Shown in pieces: positions 8,831 to 10,451 of a DNA stretch of 10,451 bases; the first letter of the stretch is position 1, and each line of letters begins with the position of its first letter. Location: positions 1 to 10,451 of the forward strand of contig JAJJLU010004682.1 in assembly GCA_023807065.1 (NCBI GenBank), given 5' to 3'. This DNA is from Isotricha intestinalis (Eukaryota; Ciliophora; Litostomatea; Vestibuliferida; Isotrichidae). A program made the translations under genes and the position numbers. Under the pieces are notes generated by a model. It was given only the letters and a program-made list of their open reading frames with translations. It did not search any database and was not told where the DNA came from.

Positions 8831-9272
8831 AAAATCCGTAAAAAATAAAAGATATTGAAGATAAAATGTTTGAAAATGATGAAGGTTTATTAATGAGTGA
8901 ATTATTAAAAAAGAATTTAATGGGATTTTATTACAATGAAAAGAAAATAAAGTTAGAAATAGCTCATCCCTTTATATTAAAATTAGTAAAACATTCAAAA
9001 ATTCAGAATATTTCTTATTAGAATACATCGATGGGATAACATTAAAAACATATATATAAAAACTTAAAAAAAGTAGTTCAAAAAATATAAGTATTACAGC
9101 ATTTTATGGAGTTATATTCATTAATAGTAATAAATTATTTACATAATAAGAAAATAATCCATAGAGATATAACACTAGATAATTATATGTTAGATAAAAA
9201 TGATATTTAATAGATTTTGGAGTGGCAAAAGAATTAAAAGATATTTATTCAATTAATATAATATGTGGAACA
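8831..9272 (+). CDS. AGC-like kinase domain fused in frame to HSP70, truncated
   Basis: Protein kinase sequence follows the HSP70 part without a new start. One frame (8719-9010) holds the last HSP70-like strand, a TAA at 8839-8841, then MSELLKKNLMGFYYNEKKI and EIAHPFILKL, which match the beta-3 to beta-4 region of AGC kinases (NEKKI..EI.HPFI). The Gly-rich loop and the beta-3 Lys are not recognisable (MS where MK is usual). After one-base shifts come FLLEYIDGITLKTYI, TAA, KLKK, then YLHNKKIIHRDITLDN with HRD at 9160-9168, LIDFGVAKELK with DFG at 9213-9221, and IICGT at 9264-9272. The next residues should be P-x-Y-x-A-P-E, but the sequence changes abruptly to G+C-rich DNA. The C-lobe is absent. 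With intact HRD and DFG but no N-lobe motifs, activity is doubtful. Confidence 0.68.
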
Positions 9273-9283
9273 CTACTGTAGTG
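9271..9283. repeat. Inverted repeat at the junction with G+C-rich DNA
   Basis: CACTAC, one T, then GTAGTG form a perfect 6-base inverted repeat exactly where the kinase reading ends and the bacterial-like sequence begins. One arm lies in the AT-rich side and the other in the foreign side. This pattern fits a join made through inverted microhomology, though chance cannot be excluded. Confidence 0.5.
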
Positions 9284-9655
9284 GTAAAATCCTCAAACAT
9301 CTTCTGGCGTATTTGGGCATCAACAGGAGTCTCCAAGTATCTCTTGCTCAGCTCCTTCTCACCTTTGATATTCTCACCCGGTGCAAATACTACAACTGGT
9401 TATTGTGAGCAAAATAGGTCTCAGAGACATCGGCATCCCAAGCAATGGTATAACCTGCCAAAACAGCCTTCTCTGCAATATCCATAAACTCTTCCAACGG
9501 CACATTGTAGTAAGAGGCCATATCGTAGTTATCCGGAATCTCAAGGATAAACTTCTCATAATAAGGATGGTGTGTAAAGCTGGTGATCTACACGTGATCA
9601 TTCCCATTGAGTTTGAGGCTATTCTTGAAGGCCAGCGGATCATACTCCTTCCCTT
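9274..9655 (-). pseudogene. Fragment of Bacteroidetes-like C1 aminopeptidase (PepC/bleomycin hydrolase family)
   Basis: The minus strand encodes about 126 codons of a papain-like C1B aminopeptidase, an intracellular cysteine peptidase. Segments in order: GKEYDPLAFKN, ITSFTHHPYYEKFILEIPDN, YDMASYYNVPLEEFMDIAEK and AVLAGYTIAWDADVSE. A one-base shift near 9398 follows, then VVVFAPGENIKGEKELSKRY, LETPVDAQIRQKMFEDFTTT. From memory this resembles Bacteroides/Prevotella proteins, which continue DDH..MHI after the last piece; here that is lost at the junction. A TAG at 9590-9588 stands where relatives often have Gln. The catalytic Cys, His and Asn regions lie outside the fragment. Half the bases of 9301-9360 are G/C, against 4 of 60 at 9721-9780, so the piece is foreign: a chimera, contamination or recent transfer. 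Confidence 0.75.
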
Positions 9656-10077
9656 ATAGAAATTAGAAAATGAGTTTTTTTATTAATATTTTATTTTAAT
9701 TATTTATTTCTAAATTTCATTCTTTTTTTAATATTAAAATATTAATTAATTAAATTTATTAAATGCTAATTAATTAAATGAATAATGATAAAAAATCTTT
9801 TCATTTTTATAATTTATCAAAAAAATAATTAATGAAATGGAAAGTAAAGAGGAATTCAATAAAATAAGACCCTTAAAAAATTATATTTACTTATTAATTA
9901 ATTATCGATTTTTTTTTGAGATAATATTTTTCCTTTTTCAAATTAAAATAAAAAAATTTGGAAAAGGAGTTTCTCTCCAACAGTACCAAACCATACCTTA
10001 TAATAAATTAAAATTTATTAAATTATTAACTTTTTTTTTGATATATAGTAAAGTCATAAAATCATATCTATATAAAA
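9656..10077. other. AT-rich spacer before the last kinase
   Basis: After the G+C-rich block the sequence returns abruptly to A/T-only DNA and does not resume the kinase activation segment. TAATTAATTAAAT-like strings repeat around 9744-9780. An open frame from ATG 9837 (starting MESKEEFNKIRPL) has a slightly better start than random sequence but soon turns into Phe/Ile/Leu runs and overlaps the kinase out of frame, so I do not call it. Confidence 0.45.
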
Positions 10078-10451
10078 ATGTTAAAAACAGATATTTGGAA
10101 AAAATATCAAAAATTTGGAATCATAGGCTCAGGCGCATTTGGTAATGTATACAAAGCCAAATATAACAATGAATTCTTTGCAATCAAAGAAATAACAAAA
10201 ATAAAATCAGATGAAAAGAAATTTTTGAGAGAAATAGAAGTGATGAAAAAAATGAAGTGTGATAATTCGGTGAAATTCATAGAAAGTTTTGAAACAAAAG
10301 ATTCATTTTATATTATATCTGAATTATGTCATTTATCACTTGCAGAATATTTAAATATGAGAAAAAAGGCCTTATCAATAGAAGAATTAAAAGAATTATT
10401 AATAGATTTAAATAAAGGATTAAAAGTAATGTATGAAAATAAAATAATACA
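10078..10451 (+). CDS. Protein kinase, N-terminal 124 residues, runs off the window
   Basis: An intact start of a eukaryotic Ser/Thr-type protein kinase, open from ATG 10078 to the end of the window with no stop codon of any kind and no frameshift. The start MLKTDIWKKYQKFGIIGSG places the Gly-rich loop GSGAFGNVY at residues 17-25, right behind a short leader, so this ATG is natural. The ATP-binding Lys is in AIK (K37), its alpha-C partner Glu is in FLREIEVMKKM (E52), and the hinge reads YIISELCHLSLAEYL (78-92). The helix ending LKVMYENKII at the window edge leads to where the HRD catalytic loop should begin. All N-lobe key residues are kept, unlike the two kinase domains upstream. The subfamily cannot be decided; the layout resembles the CAMK/NEK/STE groups. 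The substrate is unknown. Confidence 0.92.
   Translation, partial: MLKTDIWKKYQKFGIIGSGAFGNVYKAKYNNEFFAIKEITKIKSDEKKFLREIEVMKKMKCDNSVKFIESFETKDSFYIISELCHLSLAEYLNMRKKALSIEELKELLIDLNKGLKVMYENKII

Noticed and set aside
9263..9487. Plus-strand open frame over the G+C-rich block
   Set aside because: It is antisense to the peptidase fragment, which has clear family similarity on the minus strand, and its own residues match nothing.
9374..9643. Minus-strand open frame starting MIRWPSRIASNS
   Set aside because: It is on the right strand but one base out of frame with the peptidase reading, and gives no family-like sequence.
9381..9659. Second plus-strand open frame over the same block
   Set aside because: Another shadow of the minus-strand peptidase; it crosses the composition change without any coding logic.
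9837..10145. Plus-strand open frame starting MESKEEFNKIRPL
   Set aside because: Only the first dozen and a middle stretch look protein-like. The rest is Phe/Ile/Leu runs, and the end overlaps the intact kinase start out of frame.

Overview
The window comes from an extremely AT-rich genome (many lines below 15% G+C) that looks eukaryotic. It carries an HSP70-type chaperone, part of a DnaJ-type co-chaperone and three eukaryotic-style protein kinase domains with asparagine-rich low-complexity linkers. The most important reading rule is that TAA and TAG occur repeatedly inside well-supported coding frames, while several frames end at TGA. With TAA/TAG read as an amino acid (glutamine fits best, but glutamate or tyrosine are not excluded), many hidden genes appear that a standard-code ORF search misses. 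That code is known in ciliates and in a few other anaerobic protists such as oxymonads and hexamitids. A gut or rumen ciliate is a reasonable guess, but the host cannot be fixed from this window.

Layout: 213-911 (+) unknown gene; 912-1362 AT-rich spacer; 1363-~1810 (-) C-terminal half of a DnaJ protein; 1939-2465 (+) unknown gene read through six or more TAA codons; 2443-~2800 (-) convergent unknown coding block containing in-frame TGAs; ~2756-3000 (+) a weaker coding-like block; 3010-3314 spacer with repeats; 3315-4992 (-) one long or two adjacent unknown genes; 5140-7147 (+) unknown N-terminal region, Asn-rich linker and a degenerate kinase domain; 7148-7542 spacer with a GC palindrome; 7543-9272 (+) an HSP70 ATPase domain that runs in frame into an AGC-like kinase domain; 9273-9655 (-) a G+C-rich Bacteroidetes-like C1 aminopeptidase fragment that cuts the kinase off inside its activation segment; 9656-10077 spacer; 10078-10451 (+) the intact start of another protein kinase, running off the window.

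Almost every gene is also broken by one-base shifts, often at A or T runs, while the protein signal resumes in the next frame. The bacterial-like fragment has such a shift too. This favours uncorrected read or assembly errors over true pseudogenes, and the G+C-rich block may be a chimeric join (for example from whole-genome amplification) rather than a transfer. Real decay is not excluded. Functionally, the chaperone pair (DnaJ and HSP70) and the kinases form a plausible protein-folding/signalling mix, but nothing shows that they are co-regulated. The HSP70-kinase fusion is the most unusual architecture seen.
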